Shown: positions 6,877 to 15,574 of the stretch, in pieces
How the letters are laid out: each line of letters begins with the position of its first letter
Position numbering within the stretch: the stretch's first letter is position 1
Virus record (IMG/VR): IMGVR_UViG_3300020453_000595
Coordinates: 1 to 59,107 of that record
Strand: one strand, 5' to 3'
DNA length: 59,107 nucleotides
Source of the DNA: a virus
The notes under the pieces: generated by a model
What the model was told of the DNA's origin: nothing
The model's database searches: none
What the model saw: the letters and a program-made list of their open reading frames with translations, nothing else
Translations under genes and position numbers: made by a program

Positions 6877-7038
6877 ATGGCCAAGCCCAACTCCGACGAG
6901 ATCCAGGAGTTCTTCAAGTCCTGGTGGCTCAGTAATTACATGGTCCCCCTAAATAAGACGCCTATGGGGATGCTGGAATTTATGAGCGCGTTCTACGACA
7001 AGTACTGCACTGAATCTGAAGAATCTTCAGATTCTTAG
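6877..7038 (+). CDS. Small protein (53 aa), unknown
   Basis: MAKPNSDEIQEFFKSWWLSN followed by a Met-rich helix and an acidic Ser-rich end (ESEESSDS). Upstream GAGAGGCAC may act as a ribosome site. First gene of the rightward island that carries the holin-like and ferredoxin genes. Confidence 0.5.
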   Translation: MAKPNSDEIQEFFKSWWLSNYMVPLNKTPMGMLEFMSAFYDKYCTESEESSDS

Positions 7039-7063
7039 AATTCAAGGGAATGCAGTTCCCTTT

Positions 7064-7207
7064 ATGAGTAGCGAAACACTTGCGTTAATCGCAATCATTG
7101 TCGCTGCAGCCTCTGAGTGCATTGCACTCAATCCGAAGCTGCGCAGCAACAGCGTCATCCAGCTACTCCTTGCTGGACTTAGCTCTGCATTCCCCAAGAA
7201 AAAATGA
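7064..7207 (+). CDS. Small membrane protein (47 aa)
   Basis: An N-terminal hydrophobic span (LALIAIIVAAASECIAL) and a second weaker one (IQLLLAGLSSAF) before a basic PKKK end. AAGGGA before the start is a plausible ribosome site. The stop overlaps the start of the holin-like gene by four bases (ATGA), suggesting a two-component membrane lesion system, but this is inferred. Confidence 0.5.
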   Translation: MSSETLALIAIIVAAASECIALNPKLRSNSVIQLLLAGLSSAFPKKK

Positions 7208-7494
7208 CCTTCCCCGAAGACAAATCAGGGGAGATCACCCCTAAGAAAAAGGGAGAGAACAAGTTCGAGTGGGCCGATGAAGGCGTCTCGACTCTTGTTC
7301 GAGTGATCATTCTGGGTTGGGCAGGTGCAATCCTGACGCTGAACTATGTGACTATCCCTGGTATTCCTCAGAAGAATATCGATCCAACTTTCATAGCCAG
7401 CGTGTTTACGGGGACCCTTGCGACGTTCGGGGTTGTCCCCGCAAAGAAGAAGGACGATAACGCCAAGGACGACGACAAAAATTCCAAGGCCTGA
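7204..7494 (+). CDS. Holin-like membrane protein (96 aa)
   Basis: A charged N-terminus is followed by two likely membrane spans (about residues 31-50, VIILGWAGAILTLNYV; and about 62-80, FIASVFTGTLATFGVV) and a highly charged Lys/Asp C-terminal tail (KKKDDNAKDDDKNSK). Two spans with a charged tail and about 90-100 residues match small phage holins, which time lysis by perforating the inner membrane. The endolysin is far away (32.8 kb), so the call is tentative. Confidence 0.5.
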   Translation: MTFPEDKSGEITPKKKGENKFEWADEGVSTLVRVIILGWAGAILTLNYVTIPGIPQKNIDPTFIASVFTGTLATFGVVPAKKKDDNAKDDDKNSKA

Positions 7495-7496
7495 AC

Positions 7497-8009
7497 ATGA
7501 AAAGACTCATCGGCGCTGCAGTGGCCGCAACACTGTTGGCAGCACCAGCACAAGCCGACATCATTCACCGCATCTCTAGCAGTGTGCAACTGAATGTTGA
7601 GAGTGCTGCCTCTAATGCAACAAGAGTTCCCTCGGTCTACTCAGTGAGCGGGACGAACTTGACGACAACGGATGGGACAACTTCAGGAAACATCGGTCGC
7701 CTTGCGGCATTCTCTGCTGGCACAGCTCCTGGCTTTACTGGCACTACCGCCAGCGTGAAAGTTGCCGGAGAAGACTTTAGTTTTGCTGAGTCATACATCG
7801 AGGGTGACAAGCCTCATACCGGAAGTACTGTTTCTTCCGGCGTAATTAGCACCCTCCCAGTAATGGGCTCGACGATTACTTCGTCTGGGGGCGTTGCGGG
7901 GTCTTTGGCCGGCACAGTGGGAACCGACGGGGCACTCACCATCACGGCAGGGGGAGCTGGCACAACTGCCACGGGTCAGCACGTTTCGGAGCTAAGTATC
8001 TTCAACTGA
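7497..8009 (+). CDS. Secreted protein with FSFxESY motif
   Basis: A 170-residue protein. Clear signal peptide [20 protein letters not shown], then a Thr/Gly/Ser-rich beta-type sequence. The motif [12 protein letters not shown] near residue 97 is matched by ASFSFVESYSGPG in the secreted protein at 8314. Probably periplasmic or outer-membrane located. Its stop overlaps the ferredoxin start (TGATG), so the two are co-translated. Confidence 0.65.
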   Translation: MKRLIGAAVAATLLAAPAQADIIHRISSSVQLNVESAASNATRVPSVYSVSGTNLTTTDGTTSGNIGRLAAFSAGTAPGFTGTTASVKVAGEDFSFAESYIEGDKPHTGSTVSSGVISTLPVMGSTITSSGGVAGSLAGTVGTDGALTITAGGAGTTATGQHVSELSIFN

Positions 8010-8299
8010 TGAAGCGCAGCATCACATTTCATAGCGAGAACGGCATCGAGTCGTTCGACTGCCCTGAAGAGGAATACATTCTCGACGCAGCAGAAGAGGC
8101 AGGTATTGCCTTGCCTTATTCCTGCAGGGCTGGCGCCTGCTGCTCCTGTGCAGCCAAGATCATTGCTGGTGAAGTTGATCAAAGCGATCAGTCATTTCTC
8201 GATGAGGATCAAATCGAGGCTGGCTATGTGCTTCTGTGCGTGGCCTACCCAAAGACTGACTTGGTCGTGAAGCCTGGCATTGAGGACGAATTGTACTGA
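8009..8299 (+). CDS. petF: Plant-type 2Fe-2S ferredoxin
   Basis: A 96-residue protein of normal plant/cyanobacterial ferredoxin length. The cluster ligands are exactly spaced: C39-x4-C44-x2-C47-x29-C77, in [13 protein letters not shown] and LLCVAYP. The C-terminal [16 protein letters not shown] also fits. It would carry electrons from photosystem I to reductases, for example nucleotide or bilin synthesis during infection; ferredoxin genes are known in marine cyanophages. An extra Cys (C45) is present in the cluster loop. Confidence 0.93.
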   Translation: MKRSITFHSENGIESFDCPEEEYILDAAEEAGIALPYSCRAGACCSCAAKIIAGEVDQSDQSFLDEDQIEAGYVLLCVAYPKTDLVVKPGIEDELY

Positions 8300-8313
8300 A
8301 CTGGGGTTAACCA

Positions 8314-8748
8314 GTGAAACACCTGTTATTTATTGGCGCTCTCCTGTTGTTTGCGGGCAGGGCGCACTCCGTTCCGGTGGTTCCGTCCTTCTCCATGGGG
8401 AAAATGACAACGAGGACCGAAACCACCCAGGAGACCACTGAGCTGATTCGCTCGATAGATTACAACACAGGTTGGTCATACGCAGTCTCTGGAACAGGGG
8501 TTGAATCGAGTACTGGAGATATCTCTGTCGACTCGCAATCTTCTTCCTTCCAGATCGACTCAGACACACAGGCTGGATGGACACAACTCAACATGAGCAA
8601 CAAGCCCACCTGGAGGCAGACAAATCCGGGGGCAAGTTTCAGCTTCGTCGAGTCCTACTCAGGACCAGGCGTATCGAACGTGACGTCGATCGACAGAAAA
8701 GTAACCACTCGAAGCGTCACCGATACCACAAGTATCTTTCAGCGCTAA
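8314..8748 (+). CDS. Secreted protein with FSFxESY motif (second copy)
   Basis: A 144-residue protein starting at GTG 8314, with signal peptide KHLLFIGALLLFAGRAHS. The mature part is Ser/Thr-rich and contains ASFSFVESYSGPG, similar to the motif in the protein at 7497, then SVTDTTSIFQR at the end. Likely exported; no enzymatic motif. It lies on the other side of the ferredoxin gene from its relative. Confidence 0.6.
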   Translation: MKHLLFIGALLLFAGRAHSVPVVPSFSMGKMTTRTETTQETTELIRSIDYNTGWSYAVSGTGVESSTGDISVDSQSSSFQIDSDTQAGWTQLNMSNKPTWRQTNPGASFSFVESYSGPGVSNVTSIDRKVTTRSVTDTTSIFQR

Positions 8749-9497
8749 TTGGAATTGGTTCCCTCTTTGCTGCTAATCCTGCTTTTGCTGATTCTGTTGG
8801 CGGTGTAAGCGCAACAGCAAACCCAATCGCGCAGTCGTCTTCCTCAGTCTCTAACCAGGCCGTCCAGATCTTGCAAGGGCCTTATATCCAGTCAGCAGTA
8901 ACTGCTGGCGTTCAATGTCAAGGTCCGACGTTTAACCTGACTCCATTTATTACTTACAGCAACTCCTGGCAGCAGCCTTACGAGCCGCTTTATTACGAGC
9001 CTGTCTACGACACGATTGATATCGAAGGAGGTCCGCTTGACGAAAATGGATTGCCGACACCTGACGGCATCCCTGACAACGGCTGGGGCTCGGTCGCCTT
9101 TCAGAAGCCAGTTCGCACGGCTCAGAAAGACAACTACTCCTGGAATGCCGGGATCAGCGCCACTATCTCAATTCCCCTCGATGGCGGCATCCAAGAGCGC
9201 TGTAAAGCTGCAATGACAACGCAGAACAGGATTCAGATGCAGATGCTGCGTAACAAGGAGCTTGATTTCGCAATTGCCAAACTGCGCCACTGCGGGCAGC
9301 TCGCGCAGGAAGGAATCCGCTTTGCGTCGCACAGCCGCTTCTATCATGTCTGCTCTGACGTCATCGTCGAACCCAAGAAAGTAACGATGACCCCTCACAT
9401 CCATGAGGTCAGGATCACCCCATCAGATCTCGGGCTTGACGGAGTACTCGATACCGCGAACGCTGAGCAAGGACCCTCTGGCGAACAGAACGAATAG
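8577..9497 (+). CDS. Secreted Cys-containing protein, unknown; start uncertain
   Basis: A convincing export signal (KYLSALIGIGSLFAANPAFA) begins about 55 codons after the only in-frame ATG (8577), and the basic segment before it lies inside the preceding gene. A start near the signal would need a rare codon such as ATC or ATT. The mature part has an aromatic-rich middle (SWQQPYEPLYYEPVYD) and a later conserved-looking region with four Cys: GGIQERCKAAMTTQNRIQMQ, KLRHCGQ and FYHVCSD. The 3' end overlaps the converging gene at 9415 by 83 bases. Function unknown. Confidence 0.55.
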   Translation: MDTTQHEQQAHLEADKSGGKFQLRRVLLRTRRIERDVDRQKSNHSKRHRYHKYLSALIGIGSLFAANPAFADSVGGVSATANPIAQSSSSVSNQAVQILQGPYIQSAVTAGVQCQGPTFNLTPFITYSNSWQQPYEPLYYEPVYDTIDIEGGPLDENGLPTPDGIPDNGWGSVAFQKPVRTAQKDNYSWNAGISATISIPLDGGIQERCKAAMTTQNRIQMQMLRNKELDFAIAKLRHCGQLAQEGIRFASHSRFYHVCSDVIVEPKKVTMTPHIHEVRITPSDLGLDGVLDTANAEQGPSGEQNE

Positions 9498-10161
9498 GCA
9501 CTGACTTGCCAAGCATCTTTTTGATCTTGGCAATGATCTTCTTGATCGCCGGCTTAATCAGTTTCAGCAGCCAATTTGCAATCGGCCTGGCGAGCAGTGC
9601 TGACACTGTGGCGGTCGTTGCAATTACTGCGGTGGTTGTGACTGATTCAAGAGGCGGCAGATACTTCCCACCGATCGTGAATTCCTGAGGCTCAGGCTTT
9701 TCGAGCTTGATGCACTCGCCCTGGCGCAAGACCTCGCCCTCTTCGCACTGGGGCTTCGACTGAGGGGTCTGCCTGCCTTTGACTTCTGGGAGCGTCGGCT
9801 GCTGTGATCGACTCCTTGTCACTGGTGTTTCAGTCTTTGCCTCCGCAGCAGCGTTGGCGAACTTAGGAATTTCAGGCCTCTTGTCTCCCTGGCGGAGGTA
9901 TGGCTGATAAGCCATTGGATCGAACGACGGCATGCCTGCATCGCAATAGATCCTGATCTGGGCTGGATCGCTTGTCGTCAGCTCTGTCTGCAAGTCAGAA
10001 TCCACATGCGCCTCGACGCAGCCAGGGATTTGGACGACAGGCAAGGCCATGCTCACACCAGGCGGCAAGCTCGGTACTAACAGCGCACGCCTGATTGGTG
10101 GCAAATAGATCCCAACATCCGGAATGCTGACCCCAGCAACCCCGATGTCTGGGATGTTCAT
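9415..10161 (-). CDS. Membrane-anchored Pro-rich protein, unknown
   Basis: A 248-residue protein. The N-terminal half is Pro/Ile-rich (IPDIGVAGVSIPDVGIYLPP). A short Cys-containing segment (CEEGEVLRQGECIKLEKPEP) follows, then a membrane span (about residues 175-200, TTTAVIATTATVSALLA) and a strongly basic C-terminus (KKIIAKIKKMLGKS). Probably inner-membrane or virion-associated. Its start overlaps the end of the next gene upstream (TGATG). Confidence 0.55.
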   Translation of the reverse strand: MNIPDIGVAGVSIPDVGIYLPPIRRALLVPSLPPGVSMALPVVQIPGCVEAHVDSDLQTELTTSDPAQIRIYCDAGMPSFDPMAYQPYLRQGDKRPEIPKFANAAAEAKTETPVTRSRSQQPTLPEVKGRQTPQSKPQCEEGEVLRQGECIKLEKPEPQEFTIGGKYLPPLESVTTTAVIATTATVSALLARPIANWLLKLIKPAIKKIIAKIKKMLGKSVPIRSVRQRVLAQRSRYRVLRQARDLMG

Positions 10162-10421
10162 CAGAAGATCGGCAGGCCTGACTTGACGGTGCCGCCTTTA
10201 GGGATGAGCTTCTCTTGGGACTCGAGCAGCTTGTCTTGCATGCCCACGAGATCTTTCTTGAAGTAATCGTATTCCTCTGTCAGCCTGCTTTCAAGTTGCA
10301 GAGCAAGCTCACTTTTTAGAAGATTGAACTTACCCGAAACAGCTCTGTACGCAAAGAAAACAACAAGGTTCAAAGCAATTAAATTGCCTAATACAATTCC
10401 TTTAAATAATATCTTCATCAC
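10161..10421 (-). CDS. Membrane-anchored coiled-coil protein (86 aa)
   Basis: One N-terminal membrane span (MMKILFKGIVLGNLIALNLV) then a charged coiled-coil helix (SELALQLESRLTEEYDYFKK, DKLLESQEKL). The shape resembles an i-spanin or Rz-like protein (one span plus periplasmic coiled coil), but there is no partner lipoprotein beside it. It overlaps the preceding adhesin gene by four bases. Confidence 0.5.
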   Translation of the reverse strand: MMKILFKGIVLGNLIALNLVVFFAYRAVSGKFNLLKSELALQLESRLTEEYDYFKKDLVGMQDKLLESQEKLIPKGGTVKSGLPIF

Positions 10422-11578
10422 AGAAGCCTTGCGTACTGAACAATTACGACCCCATCGCCGCCGAAGCCGCCAGTGTTGTAATTTGTTTGAAATGAAGTAG
10501 CGGCTGGAGTTAGGTAGTGGTACTCCGAGCGATAGTTGTAATAGCCGACACCACCACCACCGCCGGCGTTGCCGCCGTCTCCAGGGTTAAACGCGTAACT
10601 ACCGGCGCCGCCGCCGCCGCCTAGAAATCCCCCGTTGCCAGGGGAGCAGTAGTCGTTGATATCAGCGTTGGAGCCGTAGCCACCACCACCGCCACCAGGG
10701 CCACCACCACTGCCCTGTGTCGCGTTTCCGGCTGAGCTCTGGACAACCACCATTCCAGCAACGCCACCACCGCCGCCCATCAAAATTTCATTAGGGCCAA
10801 TCTGCAGTGGACCTTCCCCTGGATCTCTGGTCCGACCGACCGAGCCGGCGTAGGTAATGAAGTTGTAATAGCCACTTCCTCCAGTACCTCCTGTCCCAAG
10901 CAATCCATTACCGCCGTTTTCGGTTGTGTAATAGGAACTCGGGCTGATGCTTCGAAGGACTCTATTCATGCTGCCGCCGCCAGCACCACCGGTGTAATTT
11001 CCGTCGTTGCCCTGCGCACCGATACCGCCACCTCCACCACCGGCGTAGGTACTACCATCGCCACCCTTGAAACCGCTGCGATACCCGTAAGGAGCTGGTG
11101 CACTGCCACCACCACCACCACCGCTATTAGTCCCTGACGCGTAGTACTCAACGCCGCCTTGACCGCCACGTTGATTGGCATCACCTAGCAGGCCTAGACC
11201 GCCGATGCCGTATAGAGCGGCGCTTCCCTCGTTAGCTGTGTTGTTGTAACCAGAGTTGCCGCCAGTTGCAGAGCAATGGCTTCCAAAACTAGAAGTGCCG
11301 CCAATACCTGTATAGGAATGAGAGCCCTGGCCAATGGTGATTGTTTCAGTGGCCCCAAGACTGGAGACGTTAATCAGCTTGACGGCTAATCCACCGCCAC
11401 CGCCGCCGTGGGCTGGATTGCTGGAAGGGTGCCGATCACCGCCAGCACCGCCAGCGCCCCATACGTGAACAAGAATTGGCTTTGATTCGTCTATGTCTGA
11501 AGGCTTTGTCCATGTATACGATCCAGCTTTCGTATACATGTCATATTCATTGAACAAGTATTGCTTGAAATTTGACAT
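10418..11578 (-). CDS. Glycine-rich adhesin-like tail protein, type A (copy 1)
   Basis: A 386-residue protein. It begins MSNFKQYLFNEYDMYTKAGS, then TWTKPSDIDESKPILVHVWG, then a long Gly-rich region of about 330 residues with GGGGGG blocks separated by short aromatic loops, ending DGVVIVQYARLL. The FTWTKPxxI...ILVHVWGAGGxG...GGDGVVIVQY frame is that of phage glycine-rich tail proteins and resembles polyglycine sandwich folds at phage fibre tips that contact receptors. Variable loops between Gly runs would set host specificity. It is closest to the gene at 12809. Confidence 0.75.
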   Translation of the reverse strand: MSNFKQYLFNEYDMYTKAGSYTWTKPSDIDESKPILVHVWGAGGAGGDRHPSSNPAHGGGGGGLAVKLINVSSLGATETITIGQGSHSYTGIGGTSSFGSHCSATGGNSGYNNTANEGSAALYGIGGLGLLGDANQRGGQGGVEYYASGTNSGGGGGGSAPAPYGYRSGFKGGDGSTYAGGGGGGIGAQGNDGNYTGGAGGGSMNRVLRSISPSSYYTTENGGNGLLGTGGTGGSGYYNFITYAGSVGRTRDPGEGPLQIGPNEILMGGGGGVAGMVVVQSSAGNATQGSGGGPGGGGGGYGSNADINDYCSPGNGGFLGGGGGAGSYAFNPGDGGNAGGGGGVGYYNYRSEYHYLTPAATSFQTNYNTGGFGGDGVVIVQYARLL

Positions 11579-11583
11579 ATCAA

Positions 11584-12723
11584 TTAGAGCACTTTGTATT
11601 GAACAATGATTAGGCCATCACCGCCATGGCCGTGGTAACTCGAATTACCTACGCCTACGCTGCCACCGCCTCCAGCGTTCCCGCCATGACCGCCCTGGGC
11701 GTACTGGCAACCACCGCCGCCACCGCCAAGAATTCCGCCTAAGCCGGCGTTGATATACCAGCCAGTCGCAGCAACATCACCAAAACCACCACCACCGCCG
11801 CCTGGGCCGCCATTAGCACCAGGAGAAGTTGTAAAACCGGAAGACTGGGTGTAGCCACCGCCGCCTCCACCACCGCCGCCGCCGAAAAAGATTTCGTTGG
11901 GCGTGATTCGACCAGTGCCTCGACCGGGCTCAGCACTTTCGCAAGTATCTCCCCCGTAGCTGTAGTAACCGACGTAGAAGTTGGCACCTTGGCCACCAGC
12001 TCCGTCGATACCTTGACCGCCATTTCCTCCTGAGTAGTAAGAGACATTACTGCCATGGCCAGGACCCATGCTTCCGCCACCGCCGGTGCCGAAGTAATAA
12101 CCGTCGCCCCCGGCTCCACCAATACCGCCACCGCCGGTGCCGGCGTAGGAGCTGATGCAGTTGCCGCCTCTATACCCAGCAGTCTCTCCGTAGGGAGCAG
12201 GGGCAGATCCACCACCACCGCCACCAGTGTCAGAACCGCTTGCATAACGACCAGTACCACCAGTCCCGCCTCGCTGGTTCTTGTCGCCGTTCAGGCCAAG
12301 ACCACCGATACCGTAAATAGTTCCACTGCCCTCATTAGCAGTCTGGTTGTCACCGCTATTGCCCCCGGTAGCAGAGCAATGGCTACCGAAGCTAGTTGTC
12401 CCACCGATACCTGTTGCACTGGTCGAACCAGCGCCAATGGTCAACGTTTCTGTCGCGCCCAATGAGGAGACGTCGATGTATTTGACCGCTAGGCCACCAC
12501 CACCACCACCGTTGCCGATTCCACCAACGCTTGAGTCAGACCAGGTCCCAGATCCACCAGCGCCCCAGACGTGCACCAAAATTCTGTCGCCAGTAATTCC
12601 TGCAGGCTTTGTCCAGGTAATTGTGTCAGCCCAGTGAAAAACTTCGTATTGATTGAATTCGCCGGGGATGCCACCACCACCGCCGCCGCCGCCACCAGCA
12701 GATCCAGGAAACCTTCTACCCAT
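11584..12723 (-). CDS. Glycine-rich adhesin-like tail protein, type B (copy 1)
   Basis: A 379-residue protein. It starts MGRRFPGSAGGGGGGGGGIP, then EVFHWADTITWTKPAGI, ILVHVWGAGGSG and Gly-rich loops as in the type A genes, ending GDGLIIVQYKVL. The extra N-terminal MGRRFPGSAG segment defines type B and is almost identical in the gene at 13964. A proposed receptor-binding role rests on the Gly-rich architecture. Confidence 0.75.
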   Translation of the reverse strand: MGRRFPGSAGGGGGGGGGIPGEFNQYEVFHWADTITWTKPAGITGDRILVHVWGAGGSGTWSDSSVGGIGNGGGGGGLAVKYIDVSSLGATETLTIGAGSTSATGIGGTTSFGSHCSATGGNSGDNQTANEGSGTIYGIGGLGLNGDKNQRGGTGGTGRYASGSDTGGGGGGSAPAPYGETAGYRGGNCISSYAGTGGGGIGGAGGDGYYFGTGGGGSMGPGHGSNVSYYSGGNGGQGIDGAGGQGANFYVGYYSYGGDTCESAEPGRGTGRITPNEIFFGGGGGGGGGGYTQSSGFTTSPGANGGPGGGGGGFGDVAATGWYINAGLGGILGGGGGGCQYAQGGHGGNAGGGGSVGVGNSSYHGHGGDGLIIVQYKVL

Positions 12724-12808
12724 CGAAAATCAATAGCCCTAAACGACAGATCTGGCTGAAGCCATTTGCTTAGTTACAGGTTAGCTAGTTCTGCCTGATG
12801 ACTAATAA

Positions 12809-13960
12809 TTAGACGAGACGAGCGTATTGAATAATGACCACTCCATGGCCAGCTTTTCTGACCTCATTGATTGGCCTACCGGTGTGTTGTTGGTAGTAGC
12901 CGATTCCACCGCTGCCGCCAGCATTACCACCATTCCCGGAATCGTTGTAGCTAGAAGCGCCACCGCCGCCGCCCAGAAAACCGCCGTCACCAGCGCAAGA
13001 GTAAGCCCCAGTTGTTGTGTACTTGCCAATGCCACCGCCACCACCACCTGGAGCACCGCAGCCAGCGGGTGAAGCTCCTCGCTCTGAACTGTCGTACCAG
13101 TAGCAATGTCCGCTACCACCACCGCCGTAAATACCGATTTCGTTGGGTGTGAGAATTAAATCACCCTGAGCTTGAGTTGATTTATTGACCGATCCACCGC
13201 CGTATGAGATGTAGCTGTTACCAGGAGAAGATGGAGCTCCACCGAAGCCAAGTAAGCCATTTCCTCCTGGAGCTGGCTGATAGGAACTCGCTGGTGATTG
13301 CGATTTGCTTGGGACACTCATTGTCCCGCCACCGCTACCGCCCGTATAATTACCTTGCTCACCAGCAGCTCCAATACCTCCGCCTCCACCGCCGGCGTAA
13401 GTAGAGCCGTTGCCACCGTTGAACCCGTCCCGATATCCGTAAGAAGCTGGCGCGCTACCACCACCACCACCGCCACAATTGTTCGAATCAGAGTAATAAC
13501 CAGTGCCACCGGTTCCACCTCTGCGGTTTACGTCACCACCAGAGCCCATTCCGCCTATTCCATAATTAGCGGTTCCATCGGCACCACCATTTGAGCCACC
13601 ATTCGAGGTCTCACAAATACCACCATTACCTCCAGTTGCTGAGCAATGGCTACCGAAACTAGATGAACCGCCCTGTGACTGACTGTTCGTTCCGTTGTTG
13701 GATCTAGCACCAACAGTGACAGTCTCTGTTGCACCCAAAGCAGAGACATCGATCAACTTGACGGCCAATCCACCGCCACCGCCGCCATTGCAAGCAGTGT
13801 TGCTGTTGTAATAGGCATCATGGCCTGTGCCACCTGCACCCCATACATGCACGAGGATTGGCTTGGAATCATCAATATCTGATGGCTTTGTCCAGGTGAA
13901 TGTCCCAGCTTCCCGGTAGAAATCAAACGTGTTGTAGAAATAGCCTTTGAAGTTTGTCAT
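12809..13960 (-). CDS. Glycine-rich adhesin-like tail protein, type A (copy 2)
   Basis: A 383-residue paralogue of the gene at 10418: MTNFKGYFYNTFDFYREAGT, TWTKPSDIDDSKPILVHVWG, and SFGSHCSATGGNGG. The Gly-rich loops differ strongly from copy 1 in the outer part, as expected for diversified binding tips. It ends HGVVIIQYARLV. It is separated from the type B gene downstream by an 85-base gap that contains no gene. Confidence 0.75.
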   Translation of the reverse strand: MTNFKGYFYNTFDFYREAGTFTWTKPSDIDDSKPILVHVWGAGGTGHDAYYNSNTACNGGGGGGLAVKLIDVSALGATETVTVGARSNNGTNSQSQGGSSSFGSHCSATGGNGGICETSNGGSNGGADGTANYGIGGMGSGGDVNRRGGTGGTGYYSDSNNCGGGGGGSAPASYGYRDGFNGGNGSTYAGGGGGGIGAAGEQGNYTGGSGGGTMSVPSKSQSPASSYQPAPGGNGLLGFGGAPSSPGNSYISYGGGSVNKSTQAQGDLILTPNEIGIYGGGGSGHCYWYDSSERGASPAGCGAPGGGGGGIGKYTTTGAYSCAGDGGFLGGGGGASSYNDSGNGGNAGGSGGIGYYQQHTGRPINEVRKAGHGVVIIQYARLV

Positions 13961-13963
13961 TTC

Positions 13964-15133
13964 CTAGAACCTCACTCTGTACTGGATAATCACGAGGCCA
14001 GGGCCGCCCTTACCAAATCCAATGCCGGCACTCGCGCCAAAGCCGCACCCGCCACCGCCTCCTGCATTGCCGCCATCGCCGGCATACGCACTGGAGCTAG
14101 CCCCGCCGCCGCCGCCCAGAAGGCCACCGTTGCCTGCTCTCCAGCCGTGGTCGCCCAAGCCATTTGTTTGAGCTACTCCACCACCGCCACCACCTGGGCC
14201 ACCATGACCGCCGTCACGACCGTTGTTACCAGAGCTATAGGTCGATCCTGACCCACCGGCCCCGCCGCCACCGCCGAGCATGATTCGGTTCGGCTCGAGG
14301 ATTAAGCCTCCTGAGCCGCTTTGGCCAGCTCGAGGAATACCGCCCTGGTAGGTAGTGAAGGCGCCATATCCATTGGTGGCACTTCCATGGCAACCAAACA
14401 GACCTGCACCGCCATTGCCAGGAGTGTCGTAGTTCCCTTGTGAGCCGTGGCCTTCGCTCATGCTTCCGCCACCACCACCGCCGGGATAGGAGTACCAACC
14501 ACCGCCTTCACCACCGATTCCAGCGCCGCCACCACCGCCATTAGTCGTATAGGCATTGCCGCCCGGATAGCCATCTACATGGCCATATGGCGCTGGGGCA
14601 GAACCACCACCACCACCACCGGCATTTGTGGTGCTTGCGAAGTAAAAGCCGCCGCCGCGACCGCCACGTCGATTGACATCACCTAGCAGGCCTAGACCGC
14701 CGATGCCACGGTTTGCAGCGCCATTACTGCCGCTATTACTACCTTCGTTCGAAGTTTCGTTATCGCCTGAATTACCACCAGACGCTGAGCAATGGCTACC
14801 AAAGCTCGAAGTGCCACCCAGGCCATTAATTGTAGTAGCGCCACTACCAATAGTGATTGTCTCAGTAGCGCCTAATGAGCTGTTGTCGATGTATTTCATG
14901 GCGTAGCCGCCACCACCGCCACCCCATCCCTCACTGGCGGTTCCGCCACGGGCGTTGTGACCAGCACCGCCGGCACCCCACACATGAACGAGAATCCTGG
15001 AGCCGCCAATTTTGGTCGGCTTAGTCCAAGTAAATGATCCAGACGTCTCAAACATCTTGACGACGTTGAACTCGCCGATGGAATCACCACCACCGCCACC
15101 ACCACCAGCAGATCCAGGAAACCTACGTCCCAC
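13964..15133 (-). CDS. Glycine-rich adhesin-like tail protein, type B (copy 2)
   Basis: A 389-residue paralogue of the gene at 11584, with the same MGRRFPGSAGGGGGGG start, a GSFTWTKPTKIGGSRILVHV segment and an end GPGLVIIQYRVRF. It is the first adhesin gene transcribed, three bases from the type A copy downstream and six bases after the gene at 15140. Confidence 0.75.
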   Translation of the reverse strand: MGRRFPGSAGGGGGGGDSIGEFNVVKMFETSGSFTWTKPTKIGGSRILVHVWGAGGAGHNARGGTASEGWGGGGGGYAMKYIDNSSLGATETITIGSGATTINGLGGTSSFGSHCSASGGNSGDNETSNEGSNSGSNGAANRGIGGLGLLGDVNRRGGRGGGFYFASTTNAGGGGGGSAPAPYGHVDGYPGGNAYTTNGGGGGAGIGGEGGGWYSYPGGGGGGSMSEGHGSQGNYDTPGNGGAGLFGCHGSATNGYGAFTTYQGGIPRAGQSGSGGLILEPNRIMLGGGGGAGGSGSTYSSGNNGRDGGHGGPGGGGGGVAQTNGLGDHGWRAGNGGLLGGGGGASSSAYAGDGGNAGGGGGCGFGASAGIGFGKGGPGLVIIQYRVRF

Positions 15134-15139
15134 TTTTAA

Positions 15140-15571
15140 TTAGCGAAGAGCCTTAATTGCAGTAACTACTTCTGCGGTCAGAACAGAGTCAGTGACAAGT
15201 CGATCCAGAAGAGCGATGTCTTCTGCGTTGTCGAGGTCAAGACTACCTTTGGCTTCCATTTGAGCCATGAAGTCATCGACTTCATCGTCCGTAGCTCGCA
15301 GATTCTTGACTGCCACGCGCTGTGCGCGTGTCATCGCATCAAGCACTTCTGCGCGAGGAGCCAGACGAGGCTGGGTCGGCGCAGGAGGAGGGGTCACCTC
15401 AGGGGCCACATACTTCACCAGCGTCCCATCGGTAACTGTGTCACCAGTCGCCGTATTCTCGTCGACCTCGACGAATTGACTTGCGATTGATTCGACAAAG
15501 CGCGTAGTCGGATCGCCATCGCAGACCTCCATGACGAGACCAGCGGAATTGAGTCGTGCGTACTTAGCCAT
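15140..15571 (-). CDS. Probable tail-fibre accessory/assembly protein (143 aa)
   Basis: Begins MAKYARLNSAGLVMEVCDGD, an N-terminal pattern (yAxlxxxGxVxEV) seen in small phage proteins encoded beside fibre genes. A Pro-rich linker (APEVTPPPAPTQPRLAPRAE) joins a helical C-terminal half. Its position directly before the four adhesin genes supports a fibre-assembly or linker role. No enzymatic motif. Confidence 0.55.
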   Translation of the reverse strand: MAKYARLNSAGLVMEVCDGDPTTRFVESIASQFVEVDENTATGDTVTDGTLVKYVAPEVTPPPAPTQPRLAPRAEVLDAMTRAQRVAVKNLRATDDEVDDFMAQMEAKGSLDLDNAEDIALLDRLVTDSVLTAEVVTAIKALR

Positions 15572-15574
15572 TTA

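Noticed and set aside
11739-14906. Several long frames on both strands within the glycine-rich genes
   Set aside because: GGN/NCC codon runs give open Ala/Thr/Val/Pro-rich frames in other phases; none has a protein-like pattern.
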